Translations under genes and position numbers: made by a program
In this document: one piece after another, positions 1-7,456 of the stretch
How the letters are laid out: every line of letters starts with the position of its first letter
Position numbering within the stretch: the first letter of the stretch is position 1
Notes under the pieces: generated by a model
Databases searched by the model: none
What the model saw: the letters and a program-made list of their open reading frames with translations, nothing else
Told to the model about the DNA's origin: nothing
NCBI GenBank assembly: GCA_030019445.1
Contig: JASEEU010000003.1
Location: 248,001 to 312,000, forward strand
From: Anaerosomatales bacterium
Lineage (GTDB): Bacteria > Actinomycetota > Coriobacteriia > Anaerosomatales > Anaerosomataceae
DNA: 64,000 nt
Direction of reading: 5' to 3'

Positions 1-2
1 GT

Positions 3-236
3 CTTGCCGGAGCCGATGGGGTGCTGCTCGTCCTCGACATGTTCGAGAGGACGATGCTCGCCGTGGATGCCGAGGGGCGCCTGGTCGCGTCCACGAGCGC
101 TTTGGGAGCGCTCGCTGGCGTCCTCGACGCGCCGAGGGCTGTCGCGTACCTCGCGGACGCCCGGCGCGCGTATATCGCCGACGCCGGGACGGGGCGCGTC
201 ACGGTGGTCAACGTGGTGCCTCCGGCGGGGGAGTGA
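3..236 (+). CDS. C-terminal fragment of a beta-propeller-like (NHL-type) protein
   Basis: The open frame enters from the left edge, so the start is missing; only about 77 residues are visible. The segment has the alternating pattern of propeller blades, with repeats of the kind LAVDAEGRLVAS and AYIADAGTGRVTVVN that resemble NHL/YVTN blades. Such proteins often sit beside multiheme cytochromes in anaerobes and are usually exported. The identification rests only on repeat texture. Its stop codon lies inside the 16-bp palindrome described at 232-247. Confidence 0.5.
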   Translation, partial: LAGADGVLLVLDMFERTMLAVDAEGRLVASTSALGALAGVLDAPRAVAYLADARRAYIADAGTGRVTVVNVVPPAGE

Positions 237-247
237 ACGCGTTCACT
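232..247. promoter_or_regulatory. Rex-type operator, perfect 16-bp palindrome
   Basis: AGTGAACGCGTTCACT is a perfect palindrome. From memory, the published Streptomyces Rex operator consensus is TGTGAACGCGTTCACA; this site differs only in the outermost base pair. It overlaps the stop codon of the preceding gene and lies 17 bases upstream of the proposed -35 of the multiheme cytochrome gene. A Rex-family regulator is encoded in the same window at 6664-7323. Binding is inferred. Confidence 0.7.
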
Positions 248-263
248 ATCTCGTCCCGTCACA

Positions 264-292
264 TGGACGGTGACGCCGCAGCATGGCACAAT
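264..292 (+). promoter_or_regulatory. Possible promoter of the multiheme cytochrome gene
   Basis: TGGACG (264-269) and CACAAT (287-292) are separated by 17 bases; each matches four of six positions of the sigma-70 consensus. A GC-rich imperfect stem-loop (320-348) lies in the leader. The rest of the 237-393 gap shows no gene. Confidence 0.4.
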
Positions 293-393
293 GGAATCAA
301 CCACGAGCGTGGGTGTGTTGGTGCGCGCGCGGGCATTCGCGCATCACCACGTGTGTGCTCTGAAGTGCGGAAACGGAGGTCGGACTGACGGCG

Positions 394-3300
394 GTGCGAC
401 CACTTGTCATCGCGCATCTCGAGACCGCGGCAGTGAATGCCGGTCGCGGTCTATTCGTGTTTCTCGTGATGGCTGTCGTGCTCGTGACGCCCGCGATCGC
501 CGCCGGGATCACCCCACACGGTGGCTACGACGCCGACAGCGCGATCTGCGGATCGTGTCACGTGCCGCATGAGGCGGTATCCGAGCGATATCTGTTCTCG
601 GCGGAGGCATCCGCGGGCGCGGCAGGTGAGATCGCCGTCTGCTACTCCTGTCATGACGGCTCGGGCGCCAGCACCAACGTGAAGACGGGAGCGGCCAACT
701 CGTTCGCGTTGACGAGCGGGCACACGCTGGAGAATTCCGCGCTGTCTCAGGGGGACCACGACCTCACGGACCGCTGTTCCTCGTGTCACAGCCCGCACCT
801 CGATCCGGCGGCCCAGCCGCGTCTTCCCAGACCCTCCATCGTGACGAGCACCGGCACATATGCGGTGACCGGCGCGAACAACACGTGGTGCTTCGCCTGC
901 CACAACGACACCCAGGATTGGCACGCTTCGACCACCGAGGCCGCCTACCCGTATCCGTCGTCCCCGCTGCCGTCGACCACCAAGCCCACTCGTGACACTG
1001 CGGGCTATCCCGTGCTCGGGACGTACCCCGGGAGGACCGTCTACGAGGATTCCTCCAGGAACGGCCACGCGTCCATCCCGGCCGGGTACATCACCGACCC
1101 CATGGTGCCGAGCCAGACAGCGACACGTGTCGCGGGAGACTGCCTCTGGTGCCATGCGTCGCATCGTGGCGTGAGCGCGTACGACAGTCTGCTCGCCGAG
1201 TTCCGACCGTCGACGCCGGCCACGGTGGTCGACGATCAGACGAACGGCACGTACGCCGCTGCCTGCCTCACCTGCCACGGCGGTGGGTCGTGGGAGGCGA
1301 CGGGCGCCGCGAACATCAAGCAGTTCGTGACCGCGGGGGGCGAGCGCTCAGGCCATCGGATCAAGACGTCGAACGGGACGCTTCCTGTCGGCGCACCGTT
1401 GCCGTGCTACGAGTGCCACAACCCGCACGGCTCGAAGAACGGCAACACGATGCTCATCACCGACGCCCTTGGCGGAAGCCTCGAGCCGACGACCGCTGCC
1501 GGCGCCTCGGCAGACGCCGAGGTACGGCGCTTCTGCTTCACGTGCCATACCACTGATGACACGGCCAAGGGCTGGGACAGCGATCTGAATGACGATGGCG
1601 CGCACACCGATGGCGGGTACGTCTTGGTGACGGGTCAGACCGTCGTCGGCCTTGCCCGCGACGCGGCAGTCGGGGACAACGTGCTGCGGTTGCCCGCGGC
1701 GAACGGTCACAGCGAGTTCGACAGCCAGAGCTGCTACCAGTGTCACGGCAGGGATTACGCGTCGGGCGGCTACAACGTGCACAACCCCACTGGCGGCGTC
1801 TCCGCCGGCGGTGTCGCCTGCTACGGATGTCACGGCGAGTACGAAGAGCACATGGAGTTCACGGGTGGGAGCAGCATGCTGACGTACCACCACGTGCTCG
1901 GCACGGCCACGTACGCCGGCGACGAGGCCGCCGCGTTCTGGCAGGACACCTACCCCACGGCGGGCACGGCCGCAGCGGCCGCGAACGTCTACTGCCTCAG
2001 TTGCCACGTGGACCACGACAAGTTCAACGACACGCCGGGCGCCAATCTCCGGGGGAGCATGGCTGGCGCTCCCACCGCTGCAGCCACCGATTTCAACAGC
2101 TCGACGGGAGGCGTCTGTCTCGGCTGTCATGACAAGGCGCTCACCAAGGACTACGCGAACCAGAAGGACGACGGATCGCGCACGACGCCGATCATCACCA
2201 CGGGCATGTACGCCGGCAAGGCGCATGACTACGTGGTGAACTCGTACTTCGGTCCCTCGGCGGACACCGGGAACCGCTTCCAGGCGAACTGCGCGAAGTG
2301 CCACAACGACGAACAGTCCAAGCCGTTCCAGGAGGCTGCGGGCTCGGCGTTCACATTCGGCACGCACTACAGCGCGCAGCGCAGGATCATCGCCGCGCTC
2401 GGCGGCACGTTCAGCGATCCTGCCGAGGAAGGCTTCTGCTTCCGCTGCCATGGCGTGAGCGGGCTCACGGGCGAGGACTACTACGCAGTGGCGCTGATGA
2501 ACTCCGCGTCGCAGTACGTCTACACGCAGATCAAGTCGCGCACTTACACCCATGACGTCGACAACGCCGCATGGTCGGGGAGCCACCGGCCGGACGAGAA
2601 CCAGGCACACATCAGCGCCAACAAGCACGTCGAGTGCGAGGACTGTCACAACCCGCACGCCGCCGGTAAGGTCACCCACAACGAGGCGGCCGGCAGCGGT
2701 ATCGGGTCCAATGCGATCAACCAGGCGAACTCGCCGCTCGCCGGCGTGCAGGGCCTGTCGGTCGGAGCGTTCACGAGCGAGTGGACCTCGCCGGCGTCAT
2801 ACACGCCGGGTACTGCCACGAAGGAGTACGAGATCTGCATCAAGTGTCACTCGAGCGCGAACACACAGCTCACAGCGTGGAACGCCACGTGGACGAACGT
2901 CGCGATGGAGTTCAACCCGAAGAACGATTCGTTCCACCCGGTCATGGCCGCCCTCCCTGCGAGCGATCTTGGTATCGATAACGGGTCGAGCCGTCTCCCG
3001 TACGACAATCGTCTCGGGAACCTGTGGACCGCTGGTCGGGGTGCCACGATGTACTGTTCCGACTGCCACGGTGACAGCGCCACCGGTTCGACCGCCATGG
3101 GTCCTCATGGATCTGCCATCCCGCATGTGCTGAAGGGCTACTGGCCCAAGTCTCCGGGTGCCAATGGGATCCCGGGCGATGGTGACGACGTGTACTACAA
3201 CCTGAATCAGCTGCCGAACTCGGCCACTGGACTGCTGTGCCTGCGATGCCATCCGATGCCCATGAACAACTCACCCTCGAGCGGCAATCCCGTGCACAAT

Positions 3301-3552
3301 GCGCACACATCGACGAGTCGCTCAGATGCGTGCGTCGACTGCCACCTTGTTCGCGTGCACGGAGGTAAGGTCTCGCGCCTGATCGGGGACAACGGCGCCC
3401 CTGCCGCGGACATCGCCGCATACATGGATGGCTCTCAAATCGCCATGCGGCGCTTCAGGAAGGTAGACACCGGCGTTCCTGCCGACAAGAACTACTGTTC
3501 CGTGAGCTGCGGTGGCAACCATGGTGCAGGACTTGCAAACGAAGACTGGTAG
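394..3552 (+). CDS. Secreted multiheme cytochrome c with 19 CXXCH sites
   Basis: This 1052-residue protein has an N-terminal export signal (hydrophobic core about residues 19-36, likely cleavage after AIA) and 19 CXXCH haem-attachment motifs, the first at Cys52-His56. It resembles extracellular or periplasmic electron-transfer cytochromes of metal-reducing and syntrophic bacteria. No C-terminal membrane anchor is seen. Near the C-terminus a CSVSCGGNH segment looks like an altered or lost haem site. The GTG start at 394 is preceded by GGAGGT 13 bases away, rather far; an in-frame GTG further down is possible. The cytochrome assembly genes resB and ccsA follow directly, and a Rex-type operator lies upstream. 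Electron partner and location are inferred. Confidence 0.9.
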   Translation: MRPLVIAHLETAAVNAGRGLFVFLVMAVVLVTPAIAAGITPHGGYDADSAICGSCHVPHEAVSERYLFSAEASAGAAGEIAVCYSCHDGSGASTNVKTGAANSFALTSGHTLENSALSQGDHDLTDRCSSCHSPHLDPAAQPRLPRPSIVTSTGTYAVTGANNTWCFACHNDTQDWHASTTEAAYPYPSSPLPSTTKPTRDTAGYPVLGTYPGRTVYEDSSRNGHASIPAGYITDPMVPSQTATRVAGDCLWCHASHRGVSAYDSLLAEFRPSTPATVVDDQTNGTYAAACLTCHGGGSWEATGAANIKQFVTAGGERSGHRIKTSNGTLPVGAPLPCYECHNPHGSKNGNTMLITDALGGSLEPTTAAGASADAEVRRFCFTCHTTDDTAKGWDSDLNDDGAHTDGGYVLVTGQTVVGLARDAAVGDNVLRLPAANGHSEFDSQSCYQCHGRDYASGGYNVHNPTGGVSAGGVACYGCHGEYEEHMEFTGGSSMLTYHHVLGTATYAGDEAAAFWQDTYPTAGTAAAAANVYCLSCHVDHDKFNDTPGANLRGSMAGAPTAAATDFNSSTGGVCLGCHDKALTKDYANQKDDGSRTTPIITTGMYAGKAHDYVVNSYFGPSADTGNRFQANCAKCHNDEQSKPFQEAAGSAFTFGTHYSAQRRIIAALGGTFSDPAEEGFCFRCHGVSGLTGEDYYAVALMNSASQYVYTQIKSRTYTHDVDNAAWSGSHRPDENQAHISANKHVECEDCHNPHAAGKVTHNEAAGSGIGSNAINQANSPLAGVQGLSVGAFTSEWTSPASYTPGTATKEYEICIKCHSSANTQLTAWNATWTNVAMEFNPKNDSFHPVMAALPASDLGIDNGSSRLPYDNRLGNLWTAGRGATMYCSDCHGDSATGSTAMGPHGSAIPHVLKGYWPKSPGANGIPGDGDDVYYNLNQLPNSATGLLCLRCHPMPMNNSPSSGNPVHNAHTSTSRSDACVDCHLVRVHGGKVSRLIGDNGAPAADIAAYMDGSQIAMRRFRKVDTGVPADKNYCSVSCGGNHGAGLANEDW

Positions 3553-3600
3553 TATCGTCTTCCGGGCCCTTGCGTGCCCGAGTCCTGTGAGGTGCCGGTG

Positions 3601-4857
3601 GTGAGCCACCGCATGCGCGTGCTGCGGCGAGTGATTCTCGGTCGTCGAGCCGTGGTTTCCGTGATCATCGCGCTCGTGTCGACAGTGACGGTCGGATACG
3701 CTGACTCGCTGCTCGGCGTCGACGTTGGAATCGTTCCCGCGAGCGTGGCCGACTGGGCCCTTCGTGTCGTGGCCGTTCTGGCCGCCCTGCAGCTGGCCAC
3801 AGCGACGACGCTCTTGGCTGCGCGCGACATACGGCGCGCTTTCCGCGCACGAGGACCGGGAGCCCGCGAGGTGATCCGGGTAAGGGATCAGGCATCGATG
3901 ATCCGCGCGCTCCGCTCCGCATCATACATCCGGCTCCGGCGCTCGCCTGACACAGTGCGCTATGTCAGGAACGTCTGGGGCTATGCGGGCCCGTGCACCC
4001 TGCATCTCGGCATGCTCGTGGTGATGTGCGGCGTGCTCGTCGCTTCACTCACCCAGAGCAGCGGGACCTTCGTCGCATATGAGGGAGAGAGCATCCCGGC
4101 CGGGACGGTGCCCGCGTCGACCGAGCGGGGTCCTCTCGCGTCCCCGCCGGCGCTGACGCGTCCGATCATGCTCGATCATCTCGATGTCACCTACTGGCCG
4201 GACGGGGCGCCAAGGCGCATCGCGGCGCTTGTGACGCTGGAGACCGCGGACGGTGGGCGAGAGCTCGAGGTGGGCGTGAACGATCCTGGCGGTGTTTCTG
4301 GCTTTCGCATATTCCAGCATTCGACTTTCGGGTACGCGTTCGGTATCACTGTGACGCGCGGGGGAGTCGGTGAGCGCTATAGGTTCGAGATCCCCGTCCC
4401 TGCTGAGCGGGACGCTGCGTCCTACCTCGACACGACCCTGGACTCCGGTGACATGCTGCGCGCGAAGCTCGTTCATGACCCGTCAACTCCGACCGGAGCG
4501 CCCCTGCTCACGCTCAGGCTCGTTCGTGGTGGCGTGACGCTGGGTGAGGCGGAGTACGCGGCGACCTCCTCGGCGGTGCTGGGGGATACCGAGGTGTCGG
4601 TCGACGTTGTGAAGCGCTGGGCTGTCTTCAGTCTTCAGCGAACGCGGGGGATGGGCCTGGTGTTCACCGGCTTCTTCCTGATCTTCGCGGGTGCGGTTCT
4701 GACATACGCGTTCACTCCGCGGGAGGTCACTATCAGCAGGTCGTCCGCGGGTGGCGTCGTGGCCGAGTGGCACGCCGTCCGCTTCCCCCTGATGTATGGT
4801 TCAGAGGTGGCAGCATTGAGACGGGCAGCAGAAGCTGACGGAGATGACGATGACTGA
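3601..4857 (+). CDS. resB: Cytochrome c biogenesis protein ResB/Ccs1
   Basis: ResB with CcsA forms the system II haem exporter and cytochrome c synthetase at the membrane. The protein has two N-terminal membrane helices, a third around the conserved-type LHLGMLVVMCGVLVA segment, a large external domain ending in FQHSTFGYAFG and further beta-rich sequence, then a final helix before a charged tail. This is the usual ResB layout, though divergent. GTG at 3601, second of two tandem GTG codons, is chosen because GAGGTG lies just upstream; the frame is also open from 3574. The gene follows the 19-haem cytochrome by 48 bases and overlaps ccsA by 14, fitting a shared assembly operon. Confidence 0.85.
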   Translation: MSHRMRVLRRVILGRRAVVSVIIALVSTVTVGYADSLLGVDVGIVPASVADWALRVVAVLAALQLATATTLLAARDIRRAFRARGPGAREVIRVRDQASMIRALRSASYIRLRRSPDTVRYVRNVWGYAGPCTLHLGMLVVMCGVLVASLTQSSGTFVAYEGESIPAGTVPASTERGPLASPPALTRPIMLDHLDVTYWPDGAPRRIAALVTLETADGGRELEVGVNDPGGVSGFRIFQHSTFGYAFGITVTRGGVGERYRFEIPVPAERDAASYLDTTLDSGDMLRAKLVHDPSTPTGAPLLTLRLVRGGVTLGEAEYAATSSAVLGDTEVSVDVVKRWAVFSLQRTRGMGLVFTGFFLIFAGAVLTYAFTPREVTISRSSAGGVVAEWHAVRFPLMYGSEVAALRRAAEADGDDDD

Positions 4858-5677
4858 GGCGTTGCTCATAGCCGACCCGCTGCTCCACCTCGCTGCGGCG
4901 GCGTGCTACATGGTGGTCTTCGTTCTCCTCGTCGTTGAGATGCTGCTGGGAAGGCGGACGGCCTCTGCCGCGATGGCGTTGGCGTGGGTAGGCACTTCCA
5001 CGCATGCACTTGGCATCCTCGCCCGCTGGACGGTCGCGGGACATGGTCCCATGCTGACGAAGTACGAGAACCTTTCGGCATACGCATTCGTGACGGCGGG
5101 GCTGGCCCTCTATCTCGGTGTTCGAAAGGCAGGGCTTCGCTCGCTCGGTGTTCTCCTCTATCCGGCCGCGTTCTTGATGATCGGCGTCGCGGTCTACACC
5201 GGCCCGGACCTGGTGAACCTCCCTCCGGCGTTCACCGGGGTGTGGCTCGTGATGCACGTGTGCTTCTACTTCCTGGCATTCGGGAGTGCCATGACTGCAG
5301 TGTCGGCCTCGGTGCTCCTCATGGTCCGCTCGCGTCTCAGGCCGACGGTAGCCGCGCGACTGCCGGATGTGGATGACCTGGACGTTGCCGCATACCGGTT
5401 CGCGGGACTGGCGTTCACGTTCTGGGGCATCGGCATGCTCACTGGTTCGATATGGGCCTACAACGCGTGGGGCCGGTACTGGGGATGGGACCCCGTGGAG
5501 ACCTGGTCGCTCGTCACCTGGCTGATTCTCGGCGTCTACCTACACCTGCGTCGTTTCTTCGGCTGGGACGGCACCCGAGCTGCCTGGCTGATCGTGCTGT
5601 CCTTCGCGCTGGCGCTCATGTCGCTGTTTGGGACGACCTTCATCACCGGCTCCTTGCACGGGGTGTACTTCCGGTGA
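4844..5677 (+). CDS. ccsA: Cytochrome c biogenesis protein CcsA/ResC
   Basis: This 277-residue polytopic membrane protein carries the tryptophan-rich haem-handling motif WGWDPVETWSLVTW near residue 208, diagnostic of the CcsA/CcmC family, with several membrane helices on each side. It delivers haem to apocytochrome together with ResB. The length is typical of short CcsA proteins. The start overlaps resB by 14 bases, and its stop overlaps the GTG of the next lipoprotein gene, so the three are probably translationally coupled. Confidence 0.92.
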   Translation: MTMTEALLIADPLLHLAAAACYMVVFVLLVVEMLLGRRTASAAMALAWVGTSTHALGILARWTVAGHGPMLTKYENLSAYAFVTAGLALYLGVRKAGLRSLGVLLYPAAFLMIGVAVYTGPDLVNLPPAFTGVWLVMHVCFYFLAFGSAMTAVSASVLLMVRSRLRPTVAARLPDVDDLDVAAYRFAGLAFTFWGIGMLTGSIWAYNAWGRYWGWDPVETWSLVTWLILGVYLHLRRFFGWDGTRAAWLIVLSFALALMSLFGTTFITGSLHGVYFR

Positions 5678-6171
5678 GGCTGCTGCGTCTCGCGCTGTCG
5701 CTCACCCTTGTGCTCCTGGCCGTGCTCGGGTGCGCTCCAGTCTCCGACGGCGAGTCCCCTGAGCAGGCGGCGGTCGAAGACGCCGTGTGGGCATATAGCG
5801 CCGCACTCAGTGAGGCGTTCGCTCACATGGACATGAACCGGTTGAGCCAGGTGGCGACAGAAGAGCAAGCCTGGACCGAGTACGCTCTCATGGCTGCCCT
5901 CGGTGAGAGCCGGGTGCGTATGCTCGCAGACGTCGTCGACATCGAGTTCGGCGAGGTGGACTTCCCTGACGAGGGCACTGCCGTCGTCACGACGACTGAG
6001 ACCTGGGACTACCGTCATGAGAGCCTCGACACGAGCGAGACCGTGCGCGAGGAGCGCGGCGTCGTCTACCATCTGCGCTACGAGTTGGTCCTGAAGAACG
6101 GGCGCTGGCTCGTGGACCGGGTCACGTCCCTTGATGCCGACGCTTCCCCCAGCGAGGACACGACGTCATGA
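5674..6171 (+). CDS. Predicted lipoprotein in cytochrome biogenesis cluster
   Basis: The product (165 residues) starts with a short signal peptide ending in LLAVLGC, a clear lipobox, so the mature protein should be anchored to the outer face of the membrane. The rest is hydrophilic and could form an alpha/beta NTF2-like fold (RYELVLKNGRWLVDRV near the end), though the family is not recognised. The GTG start overlaps the ccsA stop (GTGA), which fixes it against the longer open frame upstream. Being last but one in the resB-ccsA run suggests a role in cytochrome or electron-transfer assembly; this is inference. Confidence 0.75.
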   Translation: MRLLRLALSLTLVLLAVLGCAPVSDGESPEQAAVEDAVWAYSAALSEAFAHMDMNRLSQVATEEQAWTEYALMAALGESRVRMLADVVDIEFGEVDFPDEGTAVVTTTETWDYRHESLDTSETVREERGVVYHLRYELVLKNGRWLVDRVTSLDADASPSEDTTS

Positions 6172-6551
6172 CCGCCATCGCCATCATCATCAACAACTAC
6201 CTTCACGATGTAGCGACCGCGGTGCTGATAGCATCGGCGGCCCTCGTCTGGGCTCTCGATCGCGCGGTGGAGCGGGACGGCGCGGGTGCGGGGCTGCTCG
6301 ATGCGGCATACCCGAGGCTCGTCCGGGTCGCCTGGGCGGCGCTCATCTGGATCGTGGTCGGCGGGGTGCCGCGGACGATCTTCTTCACCCGCTACGAATG
6401 GGATCCGGCGGTCGTCAAGGGCATCGTCCCGGCGCTCGCAGTCAAGCACGTCCTCATGGTCGTGGCGGTGGTCGTCGGCGCTGTGATGTGGAGCCGCGTC
6501 GCGCGCCGCGTACGCGCGCGGGCAGCCGAGACGGATACCGTTAGCGATTAA
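6168..6551 (+). CDS. Small polytopic membrane protein, function unknown
   Basis: The product has 127 residues with about three membrane helices (near residues 14-30, 54-72 and 94-112) and short charged loops, ending in a basic stretch. No family is recognised. The ATG overlaps the stop of the lipoprotein gene (ATGA), so it belongs to the cytochrome-biogenesis operon and ends it. A haem-related or quinone-facing membrane role would fit the setting but no ligand pattern is visible. Confidence 0.65.
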   Translation: MTAIAIIINNYLHDVATAVLIASAALVWALDRAVERDGAGAGLLDAAYPRLVRVAWAALIWIVVGGVPRTIFFTRYEWDPAVVKGIVPALAVKHVLMVVAVVVGAVMWSRVARRVRARAAETDTVSD

Positions 6552-6598
6552 CGAATGTGAGCGCCGGTGGTACAGAGAATCCCACGTGGCGGGTACGA

Positions 6599-6613
6599 GT
6601 TCGTTACACGAAC
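6599..6613. promoter_or_regulatory. 15-bp inverted repeat over the rex-like promoter
   Basis: GTTCGT-TAC-ACGAAC is a perfect inverted repeat with six-base arms. It covers the proposed -35 hexamer of the regulator gene, a natural position for an autorepression operator. Its half-site is not the GTGAAC of the Rex-type site at 232-247, so the binding protein is uncertain. Confidence 0.5.
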
Positions 6614-6631
6614 GCCGGAGCACGCTATACT
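6604..6631 (+). promoter_or_regulatory. Promoter of the Rex-like regulator
   Basis: TTACAC (6604-6609) and TATACT (6626-6631) with a 16-base spacer give a good sigma-70 promoter about 33 bases before the ATG. Confidence 0.6.
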
Positions 6632-6663
6632 CCTAAGGACGCATCATCCGCGGACCGGGAGTC

Positions 6664-7323
6664 ATGATGGCCCAACGACGCACAGCTCCGGATGCGACGG
6701 TGTACCGCCTGTCGCTCTACCACTGCTATCTCGGCGAACTGCTCCGCGTCGGCGCGCCTGCGCGCATCACGTCGCGGGAGCTGGCCGAAGAGCTCGGCAT
6801 CAAGGAGGAGACGGTGCGCCGGGACATCTCGTTCGTCGGCGACATCGGTCGTCCGGGCGCCGGCTACGAGCCGGAGGTGCTCTTTGCGGCGTTCACGGAG
6901 TTCCTCGGCCTATCGGACGAGTACCCGGTGGTGAAGGTCGGGACACGCGGGATGCTCGAGGCGCTGCAGGTCGTGTTCCCCGCCGAGCGGTACGGCGTCC
7001 GGCCGGTCGCGTACTTCTCGGAGTTGCCGGAAGACGCCGGCAGCGCGGTCGGCGATCTTGAGGTCAGGCACCTCACCGACATACCCAAGGTCCTGCCCGA
7101 TCTCGGGGTGGACGTCGCGCTCGTCGCCTGCTCGCCGGGGTGGGTCCAGATCACGCTGGACCTTCTCGCCAGCGCGGGCGTCACCGGAGTGCTGTTGCTC
7201 ACGCCGATCATCCGCGTGCGCAAGCCTGAAGGCATGACCGTGTCCCAGGTCCGGATGCCCTGCGACATCAAGTCGCTCGCGTGCCGTTGCCAGCTCCCTG
7301 GAGGCAGCGTCAGAGCCAGGTAG
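6664..7323 (+). CDS. Rex-family redox-type transcriptional regulator with altered nucleotide site
   Basis: The N-terminal winged helix (about residues 12-75) keeps the Rex pattern ITSRELAEELGIKEETVRRD followed by ISFVGDIGRPGAGYE, close to the Rex DNA-binding consensus. The rest follows the Rex Rossmann domain, ending in a region that aligns with the family's C-terminal strands. Rex normally senses NADH/NAD+ through a GxGxxG motif; here the corresponding place reads VGTRGM (residues 92-97), so the glycine pattern is disrupted and NAD(H) binding is doubtful. The gene (219 residues) stands alone with its own promoter, covered by a palindrome. Targets are probably respiratory genes, such as the cytochrome at 394. 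Tandem ATGs at 6664 and 6667 leave the exact start open. Confidence 0.8.
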   Translation: MMAQRRTAPDATVYRLSLYHCYLGELLRVGAPARITSRELAEELGIKEETVRRDISFVGDIGRPGAGYEPEVLFAAFTEFLGLSDEYPVVKVGTRGMLEALQVVFPAERYGVRPVAYFSELPEDAGSAVGDLEVRHLTDIPKVLPDLGVDVALVACSPGWVQITLDLLASAGVTGVLLLTPIIRVRKPEGMTVSQVRMPCDIKSLACRCQLPGGSVRAR

Positions 7324-7371
7324 TCGGTCTTCTCGGCAGGGTTCTCGCTACCCCGTGGCGTAGTCTCGCTG

Positions 7372-7380
7372 TGCTATACT
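7372..7380 (+). promoter_or_regulatory. Extended -10 promoter of radical SAM-menG operon
   Basis: TG-C-TATACT is a full extended -10 element without a clear -35. Transcription would start near 7387, about 70 bases before the ATG. A modest stem-loop (GGCGA/TCGCC, about 7402-7422) lies in the leader. Confidence 0.5.
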
Positions 7381-7456
7381 CTGCCGGCTCCGTTGCCGAC
7401 AGGCGAGCGCATGCGTGTCGCCGGTGGAGCGGAACCGCGTCCAAGGAGCGCTGCTG

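Noticed and set aside
394-450. Later in-frame GTG as the cytochrome start
   Set aside because: Not excluded, but the chosen start keeps a basic region before the hydrophobic core and has a GGAGGT nearby, though far.
6539-6553. CGTTA-GCGAT-TAACG repeat as a Rex operator
   Set aside because: Arms are only five bases, overlap the end of a coding region and match the GTGAAC half-site poorly.
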